From assembly GCA_018857735.1 (NCBI GenBank), contig JABMCL010002541.1:99501-163500 (forward strand): a stretch of 64,000 nucleotides of DNA, written 5' to 3'. The position numbers and the translations under genes were made by a program. This DNA comes from Alviniconcha marisindica (lineage: Eukaryota > Mollusca > Gastropoda > Provannidae). This document shows, one piece after another, positions 25,786-39,100 of the stretch. Each line of letters starts with the position of its first letter. The first letter of the stretch is position 1. The notes beneath the pieces are model-generated. The model made no database searches. It worked only from the letters and a program-made list of their open reading frames with translations, and was not told the DNA's origin.

Positions 25786-27490
25786 TGAAGAAGTAAAAAT
25801 GTTAAAGAGGTATGTGTCGTAATATGCTGCAGATGTGAGTTACTGTGCTTTATTGACCCCCATCTTTGTGGTAAATAATACAAGTTAATGATACAGGTCA
25901 AATTCCACTTCTGTTGATTTTCTAGAATGCACATCATCACTCAAGCATTTTTTGATCCATAAAAAATGGTGCAAGCATGTGTAATGATGAGTATCTGTGG
26001 CATACAATTCAGTACTGAAGAGACAGATTTTTTTCAAATCTTGTATGACTTGTATTCCAGACTGCCAATTATCCAAGCAGCTTCAGCCAAATAGAATGTC
26101 ACAAATAATCTTGTAGTACTGTAGCTGCCCACAAGCTAAAGCATAGCAACAGAGCAAAAGACAGTGGATTCCAAAGAAAACCTTGATTGTTGAGGGGTAT
26201 TTCCTGCAATCTAATGAGGCAAATCATGATGCATTTCACCAGTCAACACTGTGCAACATGGTGGTCAGATTGAAAGCTTGTGGGCCTGCAACTATTGGGA
26301 GACAGTTGAGCTTTACACATGCATATCAGTTTTGGTGACTTTGGCCACATGTCAGTTGAGATTACATGGCTTTGGAAAGGCAGAAGTATATAAGCTGTGT
26401 GTGGGTTTGTTTTCTGTTTTTTTCTCGTTTTTTTCTTGTTTTTTTTGGTTGTATGTGTAGACCAAACCAGGTACACTGCATTCTTTCGTGTAGTGAAGGA
26501 AGGTCATGACTTCCAAACTCCACAAAATCAAAGTTAGGCATTTTCAGTTTCAGACTAGGCAAGTTCTTTCAATCTTTCCATGGTGATACTATCCATTTAG
26601 CTACACATTTTCTTTCCACTTCTGTTGATTTTCTAGATTTTCTAGAACTTTGAAAAGATTAAACCAAATCGTATTCTCTGGACAAGTCAAGTTCTACTGT
26701 TCTATATGTTACATGTGTTATTTTAACGTTTGAGTTACAGCTTTGAAAGTGCATGGTGATAACCTGTATTGAGCATTACACGTTCATACTAACCTTGATC
26801 AAATTCAAGGTCACAAGATAATTTTCAAATTATCAAGATATATTTTCCCGTTTTGAATGTGAATTGACTGAGCATGCACCATTTTTGTTACTGTGAGTTC
26901 TAAGCAGTTTAAATTACACAATTCCTCCATGTAACTTGACATCACATCACATCATCCTACCTGATTAAGTCCTACAAGTTATAGTCATTGTAGCAGTCTG
27001 TCTTCATCATGCAACTTTGTAACATTGTATCATTTTATCACCTCATCGGTCATCATCGAATACAGGATTCCGTCTTGTTTTATTTTAACCATCCTACAGA
27101 ATAGGTTTACAAGAATCTAATACTGTGTATTGAGTTGCCTCTGTGATCATTTCAATTCAATTTTCACCTTTTCATATTGTGATTATTTTGCATTTGCCAG
27201 CATCTTGTATGAGGTAAGCCCAATAAAATAACTTTTGTGACAGAGAATGGCTGTGTTAAAGTGTGTGCATATGAGAGTGGTCCTAATACATTCCATCCTG
27301 AACTGAAGTGACCTGAACTTGCCATACCCAGTTTGGCATTTACTTGCTGTGCTAAACAGGGCAAGGACTGCCAGTGAAGCCGCCATTGCACAGGTGGTGG
27401 CAGGATCTGAACCCCAGCCACAGCACAGACAGGGCAAGAAGGGCTGTGGTGCAGAACGTTGCTACCACCATCAAGGGCTTCCCAAACACT
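23561..27490. other. AT-rich stretch without recognised gene
   Basis: It holds a poly-G run near 23748-23761, a 22-base-class poly-T run near 25157-25178 and a long CT microsatellite at about 25729-25782. Open frames here are short, low-complexity and without splice context. Confidence 0.4.
25729..25782. repeat. CT microsatellite
   Basis: About 27 uninterrupted CT units. Confidence 0.9.
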
Positions 27491-27496
27491 GATATT

Positions 27497-27690
27497 CTGA
27501 GGTACTGAAAGATGTTGAGGAGGAAATGCCTGTATTCTGGGGTATTCAAAGATGTTAAGGAGGAAATGCCTATATTCTGGGGTATTCAAAGATGTTAAGG
27601 AGGAAATGCCTATATTCTGAGGTATTCAGAAATGTTGAGGAGGAAATGCCTATATTTTGAGGTATTCTGAAATGTTTAAGAGGAACTGCC
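27497..27690. repeat. 40-bp minisatellite, about five units
   Basis: Successive units start GGTATTCAAAGATGTTAAGG at 27541 and 27581, exactly 40 bp apart. Flanking units at about 27500, 27621 and 27661 are more diverged. A 141-residue minus-strand open frame over the array is a product of the repeat. Confidence 0.85.
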
Positions 27691-28600
27691 TTTAACCAGT
27701 GGCTCTAGAAGTGTCACAGTTCATTGGACTGGCTGCTGGACATGCTGGGTGAGGAGCAGCAGACATGTCTCAGCGCGTGCACGCGCTCACATACATACGC
27801 ACACACACACACTACATGCAGAGTTGCCAGTATTGTTCCAGTGTGCATGAGCTGAAAGATTCCATTTTACATTGTATGTTCACTGGCAAGCATCTTGCAA
27901 CTGAGTTTTATGTGTTTGGAAATTCACCAATAGAATAAGAATATTGTTGTTTTTAAGTGTGAAAAACAAAGACTTTGATGGTTTTCTTTTGTGAATGTTT
28001 TTGATATACTTACCTGTATTTACCAGGGGGTAATTTTCCTTGTGGGGCAACCTTCTAGGGGGCAATCGATTTTCATTTTCCAAGAACAATAGTTTGTATT
28101 CTTGGTTTATTTTATTTCGTAAAAAATTATTTTTCAAGAAATTGGAGAAGTTGAACTGGACAATTTACACCTTTATTATTTATTTTTGCCATTATGTACC
28201 CCCTCCCCCATGAAAATGACAAAACATATTTCTTATTGCTTCTGGTCATTTTCTATGCACGCTTGAAATGGCTATGTGGTCCAGAAAGAGAGAGGGGGGC
28301 TCTAAAGTCATCTTTCATCTTTTATGCATGGCGTGATGTTGATGTGATGTACCGCAGTCACTGACGTATAAAACATGGGAGTGGTTTACTGAGAAATTGA
28401 TAAGAAACACAACGGAGTTGTTTAAGTTTTACAAAACTTCTAAAAGTGTCTCTTATTTCGTGATAAACCACGATGAAACATACCCCACTGCTTGAGCTCC
28501 TCATTGCATGTGTGCAAGCTAAATATCCCGGCATGGATTGAATCAGCCATCATTGTGAAATGACAACAAAACAACAGTCCTTGGTAACAGCCAGTTTACG
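27691..28600. other. Non-coding DNA, no feature seen
   Basis: AT-rich with a short CA run near 27797. Nothing else could be supported. Confidence 0.4.
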
Positions 28601-30041
28601 CGTGCAGCCGAGAGGTACTCTTCTTCCTCCTCCTCTGTTACTGACCCCTGGGGGTCTGTGTTATGTCAGCCACGGTAAAGTTGCCGCTTACCACCCCGGT
28701 GAACGGGCCGGGTAAAGCGACTGTCTTGCCGCAAGCGCTAGTCCTGTTTGTACTGCCAAGTGGCCGCTGCCGTCAGTTCCAGTTTAGTTGAGGTTCCAGA
28801 AGAGATGCAGCGGCAGTCATAGCCGAGACTACATTTTATATGAATTAATTTATACTCTCTATGGCTTACAGCTAAACAGTAATAGCCGAGACTACATTTT
28901 ATATGAATTAATTTATACTCTCTATGGCTTACAGCTAAACAGGCGCTGTGAGCAACGGAGAGGTAGCAGTGAAAGAAAGAAGGCACCCTCTTTGGTGGCA
29001 AGCTGAAGTGTGGCGGCAGTCTTGCTAGTGTCGTTGTTAGTTGCAAGCTATTACCATGGAAGCGGCCGCTGTAAGTGAAAGCTCCAGTGTAGCGGCTGAA
29101 GCGTAACGGCAGTCTTGCTAGTGCCGCTGTGTCTAGTGCCCCGCCTGCGCGGTGAAGTTACCGTTGTGAATTACAGTGAACTAGTACGCTGTGCAAAGGC
29201 TGAGGTGGAGTAGCAGTCAGTCCGTGCAGATAGTGCGAGTCTGTGTTAGCCTGTGCGTGTCGGTAAAGTAAAAAGTGGCCGCCGTCACGTGCAGGTGAGC
29301 CCGCGCGGACCAGCGCGCCAAGGTGTGAGCGTCCCTTAGAAACCAGCCCAGCCCAGCCCAGCACAGCTCCCACGCAGCTGTGGCAGTGTCAGGCGGGGTG
29401 TGTGTACGTTTGTGTACTTGTGTTGTGCTGTGTCGTGCGGTGGCCAGGGCGCTTGGCTTCCCTTTCACACCTCGCTAGAGCGGGTGGCTCCGTGTCCGCC
29501 TGCTGTTCCTGCCAAGCTTCCGGACTGTTTGAGCCCTCCCGCTTCTCAACGTCGGGACGCCAGTCCTCCCCGGACGCCACGGATGTTTCTTTGTGAACTT
29601 AAGGACACATCACGGCGGCTTGTCATAGCTTCGCGCAGAGGTAAGGTTAGCAGCTGTGGTCGTAAGACACCTGTCATTTTACCGCTATTCGACTTTTCGT
29701 CACCGTGCCTCAAGACGGAACTGTGCCAGCAAGAACACTACTGTTGGCAAACCACCCACATTTCGGCTTAGTCCTGTACGCTCAATGAATGACTGATGTA
29801 CGTATCGCACGACAGCAGTGGCTTGGAGTGGGGACACACACACACACACACACACACACAGAAGCCGACATTAGGGCCGGACACAGCGATGCACACACAG
29901 GCCTACACTCACTGACGCCCGCGCTTGCCACCCTCATCCGGGGAGCTGCGGGACCACACCAGTACTAACGGTCCTAGTTGCCTCGGGACCACGATTTATT
30001 TTAACTCTTTCTCTTGTAAAAGTTCCACTAAGATAAGAAAA
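28600..30041 (+). promoter_or_regulatory. CpG-rich probable promoter and 5' UTR of gene 2
   Basis: CpG dinucleotides and G+C rise sharply from about 28600, in contrast to the CpG-poor 28 kb to the left. The coding start of gene 2 is at 30042. One plausible 5' UTR exon ends at 29640 (CGCAGAG/GTAAGG), splicing to a possible acceptor at 30031-30032 (CCACTAAG after a pyrimidine tract), nine bases before the ATG. No TATA box or exact start site could be fixed. Short direct repeats such as GGCAGTCTTGCTAGTG (29013, 29111) and a 63-bp tandem duplication lie inside. Confidence 0.5.
28819..28942. repeat. 63-bp tandem duplication
   Basis: Two nearly identical copies, each beginning with ATAGCCGAGACTAC and ending GCTAAACAG. 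The period is 63 bp, measured from AGCCGAG at 28821 and 28884. Confidence 0.85.
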
Positions 30042-30113
30042 ATGTTTCTGGAAGCGGTAGAAGATTCTGCAGCGAACGCGGATTTATTAGGCACGATGCT
30101 TACCTCAATGAAG
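30042..30113 (+). CDS. Gene 2 exon 1 (start codon)
   Basis: The ATG at 30042 has a good upstream context (AAAA). The 24 codons (starting MFLEAVEDSAAN) end with AAG at 30113 before GTGCGG, a weak but legal donor. It leaves phase 0, which is exactly what exon 2 needs. The CpG-rich context upstream also fits a first exon. No transcript evidence is available, so a different or additional 5' exon is possible. Confidence 0.65.
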
Positions 30114-33100
30114 GTGCGGAACTCGGCATAGGACAACTTTTTATTTTTATTTTTTAGTCCAGTGGCTTTCAGTTTTTTGCAGAAATGCATGTTTGTGTTC
30201 AAGACTGACAATTTCGAATGTATTTCCTCTGATTTTTGTGTTCAGTTACAAATGTCAACTTCACAGTGATGTAAAAAGGAGCCAGTGACTTACTTTTTTG
30301 AGCGATCAGTTTACGACATTGTTTCTAGCACTGGTCTGCCACAGTGGTCGGGCTTTCGGTGCTCCATGGCCTGAAGAGCGTGAATCCGTTGGTGACGTGC
30401 GGGTGGAAGTGGTGTTGGTAGGCTGTACGGCAGGGTGGTGTAGTGGCTGTTGTCACACACTTGACTGATCGTTGAGACTGCCTGTAAATCACACGGTTTG
30501 TCTTCCGGGTGTCCGCTCCACAGAGATAAGAAGAGAGAATAGCGCTATATGAAAGGGATCAATCACAATAACAACGTAGAAAAAAGGCTAGTCTTTATCT
30601 TTTGTCTGTGGTCGTGAGCCGGTTTGGCCAAGTGAAGTTGACTGTAAGCGGACGACGTCGGTTCGATTCCCCGATTCGGATCACTTTTCTCTTCAAAAAA
30701 TGTGGTTTGTGGACACTTGTGACTTTGCCCCTTCACAATTCATGAAAAATTAAATGGTTTTCATCGCTGCCCGTCTTAAAATATCAATGCAGAAATCATT
30801 CTGGTGGTGACAGTGTAGCGTAAAGGTATAGTTGCCCCTGCCTCGATCTGGGGTCTCGTCCCCGCCCGCAGGCCTACCTCTCCGGAGACAATGGCCCTGA
30901 TATAACCACAATGGTTGACAGGGCGTAAAACACCAAGTTACTACAACTCCGGAGACAATGGCCCTGATATAACCGCAATGGTTGACTGGGCGTAAAACAC
31001 CAAGTTACTACAACTCCGGAGACAAGTGGGCGTTAAACAAGTCTGACCAATTAACATCTGTGGTCCGCTATGGCAAGACGCGCTCGTCGTCCGCGTAACT
31101 CAAGTACCTCAAGTAACGTTTACCTCCAAGGCAGAGAAACCTGTTTGCACGCTTACAATTCGGGTGCTACAGACTCCTGTACAGACTCCTGTACAGACTC
31201 CTGTAGCACCCGAACTGTAAGCGTGCAAAAAGGTTTCTCTACCTTGGAGGTAAACGTTACTTGAGGTACCTTGGCGGTAAATTATACCTCCCTCTCTCCA
31301 CCTTGCCCCCATTGTTCTTTTTCTTGTCTCCATCCCCCCCCCCCCCCCCCCCACCGTCTCCTACCTTCTCCATCGTCCTGCCTACAGTACATGTACACTG
31401 GATTTGTGAAATTGGAAGCAAAACGGAGACAGTCTGATGATGGTTATTTCGTAACTGGAAAACGTCGAAATAAATTAGTGGCAGTGACAAGTCAGTGCTA
31501 TATCCGGCGTTCCAGTTATAAGATGCCGGATATATTCCCCCCCCCCCCCCCCCCCCCCGACGAACCTCCCCGTCCGACCGATACATTTGGAGCGGACTGC
31601 ATGATACTGTGTGCTTTGCAGCGACATGATTATAAAACTGATAGAAAAGGATAAGCACACACTTGAGGCAAGAAGTGAGGAACATAGAAAATCGCAGTCC
31701 CAAGCCACTGAACAAAATCTTTCAGTTCAAAAACAGGGCCTCTAAAGTTATTGACTCGCCGCGGCCAACTGAGTGACTGAATGAAAACGCGCTGGCGTAG
31801 CCATGGTGCGGAGTGGTCTTGTTTCTTCGATTGATTTTATACCGAGTCTCTGTTTGTTCAAAGCGCCCTTTAGACCTGTTTGTGTGTGCATGTGTCATGT
31901 CCGTAATCACTATCGTGTCCCTTCAAGTTGAGCCCCACAGCAGGCGTTGCTGGCCGATAAAGCCTCTTTGCCCTCTCTGTCAGCTGGCAACCCCGGCTCG
32001 CTCAGTGTTGCCGTCAAGGGAAAACGACCGCCGTGACTATCTCACCCAGCGTCGCAAGTCGGTGAGAATTAACATCGATTCCGTCAACACGCTCCACAAT
32101 TCCGTCAACACGCTCCACAACTTTGAGTCCGTCAACACGCTCCACAACTTTGAGTGCTGTTGGCTCTACGACGTGTTCTCTTCAGTTCCAGATAAAGGGG
32201 TGCCGCTCTAATGTAAAACGTTTCTCAATCCGACTGTCAGTGCCTCTCTCCTACTTTCGGTGACTCCCTCCAACTGTCGGTGCTAATGTGGCTCGAACTG
32301 TCTGCGCCTCTTTCCTACTGTCCGTGCGTCTCTCCCGAGGCCCGTGCTTGTCTCCTACTGTCCCTGTCTGTCTCACGCTGTCCGTGCCTCTCTCTTAGAC
32401 TGTCTGTGCCTTTCTCCTTCTGTCCTCTCCCAAATTCCATGCTTATCTCCTACTGTCCGTGCCATTCTCCCACTGTCCGTGCCTCTCTCCCACTGTCCGT
32501 GCCTCTCTCCCACTGTCCATGCCTCTCTCTCTCCCAAAGTCCATGCCTGTCTACTACTGTCCGTGCCTCTCTCCCACTATCCGCGCCTCTATCTCATTGT
32601 CCATGCTTCTCTTCTGTCCGCACCTCTTCCCCGCAGCCCTGGCCCCTCTCTCTCCTACTGTTCGCGCCTCTCTCCTTCCGTGTCTCTCTCTCTTCCTGTC
32701 CGTGCGTCTCCCCCGCTGCCCATGCCACTCTCCCCCACTGTCCGTGCTACTCTCCCCTATTGTCCACGTCTTTCTCCGTCCGTGCCTCTCTTCCTGTCCG
32801 TGCCTCTCCACCGCTGCCCATACCTCTCGCTCCCACTGTCCGTGCGTCTCTCGCACTGTCCGTGCCCCTCTCTCCTACTGTCCGTGCTTCTCTCCCGCTG
32901 TCCGTGCGTCTCTCCCACTGTCCGTGCCCTTCTCTCCTTCTGTCCGTGCCTCTCTCCCACATTCCGTGTGTCTCTTCCACTGTCCGTGCCCCTCACTCTT
33001 GCTGTCCGTGCCTTTCTCCCACTGTCCGCGCGTCTCTCCCACTGTCCGTGCCTTTCTCCCACTGTCCGTGCCTTTCTGTTCGTATTTTTAGTGCCTCGTA

Positions 33101-36100
33101 CTCCTTCTTTTAGTGCCTCTCGTGTTACTGGTTTCTCTCGTACTTTCAGTTCCCCCCTGTCCCGCCAGTTGGGTACTACGGACGCAGAAATTAGAGTCCC
33201 CTCAGTTGATAACGGCAGAGCTGACAGATGTTCTCTCTAAAGAGTAGGTCAGAATATAGCCACAAAATGTTCGCCTACCGCCAAAAATTTCTTCCGTATC
33301 TTAATTTCTACCTACTCAGCTCCCCCCCCCCCCCCCCCCCCCCCCCCCACTTTGGTTGCGTTAGTTAGTGTGGCTGCCAAATGAAATAGGTCACCCTGCT
33401 CATAGTCACTGGCGATTTAAAGGTTCCTTTGGTGAGTGCCAACGGAATCTAAATAAATACCAAAACATGGAACGAGAACGGTGTACTTTTCTAAACGACT
33501 ATTGACAGTGGGCATTGAAGGGACTGGCTGTTTTGTCTCTAATGTGTCAGCTAGACGCCTGAGGCATTAAGGCGCACGCTATCGGGACTGGCTGCCTAGT
33601 AAACCGTAGGAGGTTTCTGTGGACGTTAAGCAACACGATCATCACCGGACTGGCTGCCTAATAAACCGTAGGAGGTTTCTGTGGACGTTAACGTCCACAA
33701 CACGATCATCACCGGACTGGCTGCCTAATAAACCGTAGGAGGTTTCTGTGGACGTTAACGTCCACAACACGATCATCACCGGACTGGCTGCGTGTGTGAG
33801 CTGGTCTGGCTTCCTTTTAGACATACTTGTGATCTGATCAATTATTCTTTATTTTTGTACTGATTACGTGTCATGGAATCTATCCGGAAATATTTTTTAC
33901 AGTTGCAAATAGTGAGATGTGCTAATTATTGGCTTTGCTATTGATTGTGTTGGGCGTAGCACTGAGAGCCAGCTTTTTACGAGTGTTTTTGCTTGCGTTT
34001 CGACCTGGTCTGAAGAAACTGACTGTGATTCGTCCTGAGGTGACATTGTGCAGTTGACGAGACGTAAAAATCCAAGAACTAAATAACGTAATCATATCCA
34101 GTCCTGATATGGTGGATGAAAAGCCTCTGGTGCTGAGATCTACCTGTGCTCCAAGAAAGAAAAAGAAGACCCGTGGTCCAGTTTACATCATTCATTATCA
34201 ACAAAACTAAACAGACTGTAAAGTACAACAGATCTCTGAGGGTAACTTCCAGAAAATTAACGAGGCAGCACAAGGCAATGAAAGTAAAGGGATGAGTGAC
34301 ATTTGTTGCCGGGTACCAACTGAATATATACCAAATCTGCATGGGCATTACACATAGTGTTACAAGAACTTTCTGAAAGACTGCAGAATTTTGAAACAAA
34401 AGAACCCATCAGAAGGGGGTGATGTAAGCTCCTCAAAAAAGCGAGAACAGCAAATCCGTCAGCAACCAGATTGCTAGCTGTTGTCCAATGACAGATGTCT
34501 TTTGTGTGAAAAGACTGAAACAACATGTTAAAAAGTTAGTCAAATGTGTGACTCCGTGAAAGATGCAGTCACAAACAAACAAAAAACTGAAACAAAAGCA
34601 GCACATCCTTTTGAAGGTGCTAGATACTGACTCGGCTGCTCGAGAAGCACATTACCATGCCACCTGTTGGAGAGACTACACTCGAGAGGATGACAGACAC
34701 CAGGAAACCATCAGACACTAAAACCGTTGAAGAGCAAGCTTCCAACAAGACCACATATGCCAGTCCCTAATAAGCCTTATGGTTTCTGTGGACGTTAAGC
34801 ACCATGTTTACGTACTAGACCGCATATTTTCAGTATACCGTTCAGTATGTTAAAGGCAGTATCATTTAGAGATGAACGGATGACCACATTAAGAGAAAAG
34901 TATGAAACTGGAATATTCCACGTCTTCTCCGCACTTCTCCAAATAAGTGATAAATCTATATCAGTCACAACACGATATCAGTCATTCCACAAGTTTCTGG
35001 AATGTTTCAGTACCACACCCTCGTCCATGTTGAACAATCACAATGCCACCATGCAGAGGTGCATTGATAATGTACATCAAAAGGGCCAACTTCCAAGCAC
35101 TCTTTTGGTATTCAGTAGTTAAGGCAACTACAAGTTGTACAACAATTCCTCGAACAGATGGCCATGACTGGCATATTGTGAACGGAAATGTTGGAGGTAT
35201 ATAGTGGACAGACGATTTCTTCATGCCACAAGAACTGGTTGAAATCCAGGTGGAGCAGCCCCAGCAGGAAGATGACTATCAAGAATACCCAGAGCTTGAG
35301 AATCTTGACGGCTTCAGGTTTGAGGCTGACATATGTCTAAGCTGGACATTCAGTGTCACTCAGAGTATGGGACATACAGGCCTAGCCTGTGGCCGGGGAC
35401 CGGCTGGGATAAACACACTCAAGCCATAAAGTTAAGCAATAGGAAATAAGGAGAGTAATGCATTTCACATTTTTATCAGTCGGATAATTTCAGAAAGTCA
35501 ATAATGATTTGTGAAATCATTGACAATGTGGACAATCACTTTTGTGAATACCTGTGACATTTCCTAGCTATTTGTCTGTATAATTGGTATAATGGCAAAG
35601 AGCCTGCTGACTGCAAGCTGATACGTGAAACTGTCCAGCAGTCGCATGCTGAACTAAGCCAAGCCACAGATGTCATTCGGTGTCATAAGTTTGATGGCTC
35701 CTAAACCTAAATTGTTTTACTCAGACATAATAAAGGCAAAACTGGTAATTTTTACACACGTCGGGCGTGTTTCAAATCAAATGTTCTCATAAGGACAATA
35801 AAGTATTATCTTCCATGAGGTGTAGAGTACATGTAAAACTGATTTCAGGTTGAATGGAGGTAGACCAGTCTGCAAATGCAGAGGTTTTGTGGAAGTAGTT
35901 TATTGAGATTTGAACACATGTGCATTTTTGTAAAAGGTTGCTTAACTTTTGAATTTGAGTATATTCTATTCCGTGACCTCATCCACCAATGCAGGTGTTA
36001 ATCAAGAATTCTCTGTGCCTCTGTTATTCACCATGCCACATTTGGTTGTAACTGTAGCACTTCATTTTTTTTTTTTTTTTAACAAAATCTTTTTTACATG

Positions 36101-39100
36101 TACAAAAGTATGCAACGTGACATTTTTTATATATATTTTTACTACTTCATTAATCCCACGCGCGAAATTCAGGCCACCATACCTTGGTAAGACAACAGCA
36201 GCCGCAAGAGCAGTGCTACCCATTGATACCAGCATGTGCAGTATTTTTGTGAGTTCAAACAATGGTATAAGAGCTATGCAAATATCATTGTCTCCAAAAA
36301 TCCCCAGGGAAGGGGGGCGGGGGGGGAGGGGTACGGATTTAAAAAAAAAGGAAAACTGTGATATGTGAAAACAAGAATATAAGAAACATACACAAAAAAG
36401 CAAGAAAAGTGTTTACTGTGTATCCTCAAAATGGCTTATCATTGAGAGAAACTGACTGGGAATTTCATACGGTTTAGACTTGAATGCCTGTAGGACAACC
36501 TGTCTGAGAGTGAGAGAGAGAGAGAGAGAGAGAGATGTGACTTTTTTTTCTTCTTCTTTTTTTCTTTAAATTGTGAAAGTCAATCAGGTGTGGTTAGCTC
36601 CGGCTCGGAGATTAAGAAGAAGAAACGAAGAAAGAAAAAGAGAGAAGAGAAGAGAAGAAAGGTGGCGGCGGCGGAATCAATAAGCCACGCACCAGCGATT
36701 GTTGATTAGAGTTCTGGTGGAGCACTTGACGCAAGCAGCAATCTATCAAATATTCATTTATAAACCCGCTGCCATAAACCCACCAGGCTTTTTTTATTTG
36801 TTTGTTTGTTTCTTTCTTTCTTTCTGTTCTTTGGGCGCTTTTATTTTGCTTTGCCGCCAAAGGTCTCAAAATGCTGTTGATTGTGTGTGTGTGTGTGTCT
36901 TGTGTACGTCTTTGCCCCTTGCGGGAAAGCCGGGTCGCCTTAACTGGGAAAGGCACAACGAGCGGCATGAGCAGCGCTGCCTATTCCTAACAGTATGTGC
37001 AGCATTTTCGTGTGTCCACACAATGGTGCGGCTGCCAGTGTTTGGGATTTTTTACGTGTGCACAGATGTCGATGCATGCGATTGTACACGGGCGCTGTAC
37101 GGACACTGTAGGCTGGAAGCTGACTCTGGGAGAGAAATCCCCTGCCGCACCGGGGACTCAAACCCGCGACGGTATCCTGGCTTTTCAGTCGGACGCTCTA
37201 CCACCTGAGCTATCCCGACCCCGATGCAGGATTTTCAGTTCTCCCTTACACTTAGAGTGGGATCAACAGGATATTTTGTTGTTGTTGTTGTTATTGTTGT
37301 TTTGTTGTTGTTTGTTCGACTCAGACAAGTACTGACTCCGGCGTTTACGGTTTTGTGATCACAGGCGAACAGGCAATGCGGTTTTAATTCTACCATCTTT
37401 TTTTTTCCCCGACTAAAGCGTCACGACTGCATTTATCAACTGTATACATCTTAATGTATTCAGCTACGTTACCAAACCAAATGATGAAGTGCCTGATGTT
37501 GAGGACGTCAAGTCCAAAACAAAATGAAAATGCAGGCCTGTGTGTTTAACTGTTATAGTTACCGGAGCGTTCTATGCCTCGAAGGCCCTGTTGGCCCTTT
37601 AAACCAATAAAAACACTATTGGTTCGGCTTTCCTGTCTGGATCGTGTAGCAGAAGAAGTGTGGCAGTGGAGACGGCAATCAGTCAGTGCCTGTTGAGTAA
37701 GTGGAGCGAGGAGGCAGTGTAGGGTGTCGGGGAAAGCGCTCCACTGGTAAAGATTAAGTGCGGGCCGCTAGCCGCATGGCCAACCATCGCTGACATTACT
37801 TCGGGGATTTGGGGACCACTTTACAAGTCGATTAAGGCCGCAAAAGTTGCCCCCCCCCCCCCCCCCCAACCCCGCTCTCCTCTCGCTCTCTCTCGTCAAG
37901 GTTACAACTCGAACAAAACAATTTCAAGTAACGGGAGAATGCCAAGCAGGTTTTAAAAGACTACTCAACTGTTGACCACTGATGGCAGTTTGCCTTGAAC
38001 AGAAAGATGTATGTGGCCTTTATAGATTTTGAGATGGTCTTTGATTCGCCTATTATATCGAGAACTACTTTGGCCTGGTCTTTTGAAAAAAAATTGTCTA
38101 GAAAATAGACCGTCTATAAATGCGTTAGAAGTATGTATGACTAAATGTGAATGCTAGAATTAGATGTGGTGTTAAGTTTACATACTATCAGTTGTAGCTG
38201 TGGTGTAAAACAGAGGGATATGTGTAGCGCTGTCTTGTTATCATTGTTTATTAATGAGCTAGCCCTTGATATTATTAATAACGGTAGACTGTAAGCCTGA
38301 GCAGTGATTTTTTCCAGTTAGTGATATTATTATTTGCAGATGACATGATATTGCTGTCTAAAACTGTTACTGGTCTGCAGACTCGGCTTAACAGTCTGTT
38401 TAGTGCTGCGTCAAGGTTACAACTTAAAGTAAATATGAATAAAAGTAATATAGTGGTGTTTAGGAAGGGAGGGTATTTAGGTGCCAGAAAAAGATGGGTT
38501 ATGATGATTGTATGATGAAGGTGGTGAACTCTTATAGATATCTTGGAATGTTTTTCTACAAAGCTTAGTTTTTACCATGTTTGTCAAGATGTGGAAAGCA
38601 GAGCAACAACTAAAACAAAACAAAAAAGGGAGGGGGGGGGGGGCTGTTGTGTATCAAATCTAGAATTGACTTCAACTGAAGTAATTTGTTGTTGTTGTTT
38701 ATATAAGAGTTTTGATGCACAAGTACAACCAGTTGTTCTCTATGGAGCACATATATGGGGTAGCTGTGTGTGCCGGTAGAGAGAGACTGACAGTGACATA
38801 TTTAACTGAACAGGCCAACAGCCCCTTTCAGTGGGGGAACAAGATACTCACAGAACCCAAAACATACATTCAGTAACATCTTCAGCCAAATCTGCAAGAG
38901 AGAGAGAACTGCAGCTGTGTGGGCCGGTAGCGAAGAGAGCTATAGCTGTGTGGGCCGGTAGCGAAGAGAGCTATAGCTGTGTGGGCAGTCTGCTTCGTGG
39001 CTTCTGCCCGTGGAGTTGGTAGCTGAGAGTGAACCTTTTCACAGCCACGTGCCTTGGTTGTGGTGTTCCAGCGGGAATTAGCCACCAGAGACCGACACAC

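Noticed and set aside
25641..25940. 99-codon minus-strand frame with a long Arg-Glu repeat
   Set aside because: Translation of the CT microsatellite at 25729-25782.
32280..33240. Open frames of 277, 298 and 210 codons (+) and about 100 codons (-)
   Set aside because: They are the same 20-bp minisatellite read in different registers. There is no start context, domain or splice logic.
37140..37222. tRNA gene on the minus strand
   Set aside because: A and B boxes are good, but the anticodon arm is not formed. It continues into a SINE body with a relative at 36160.
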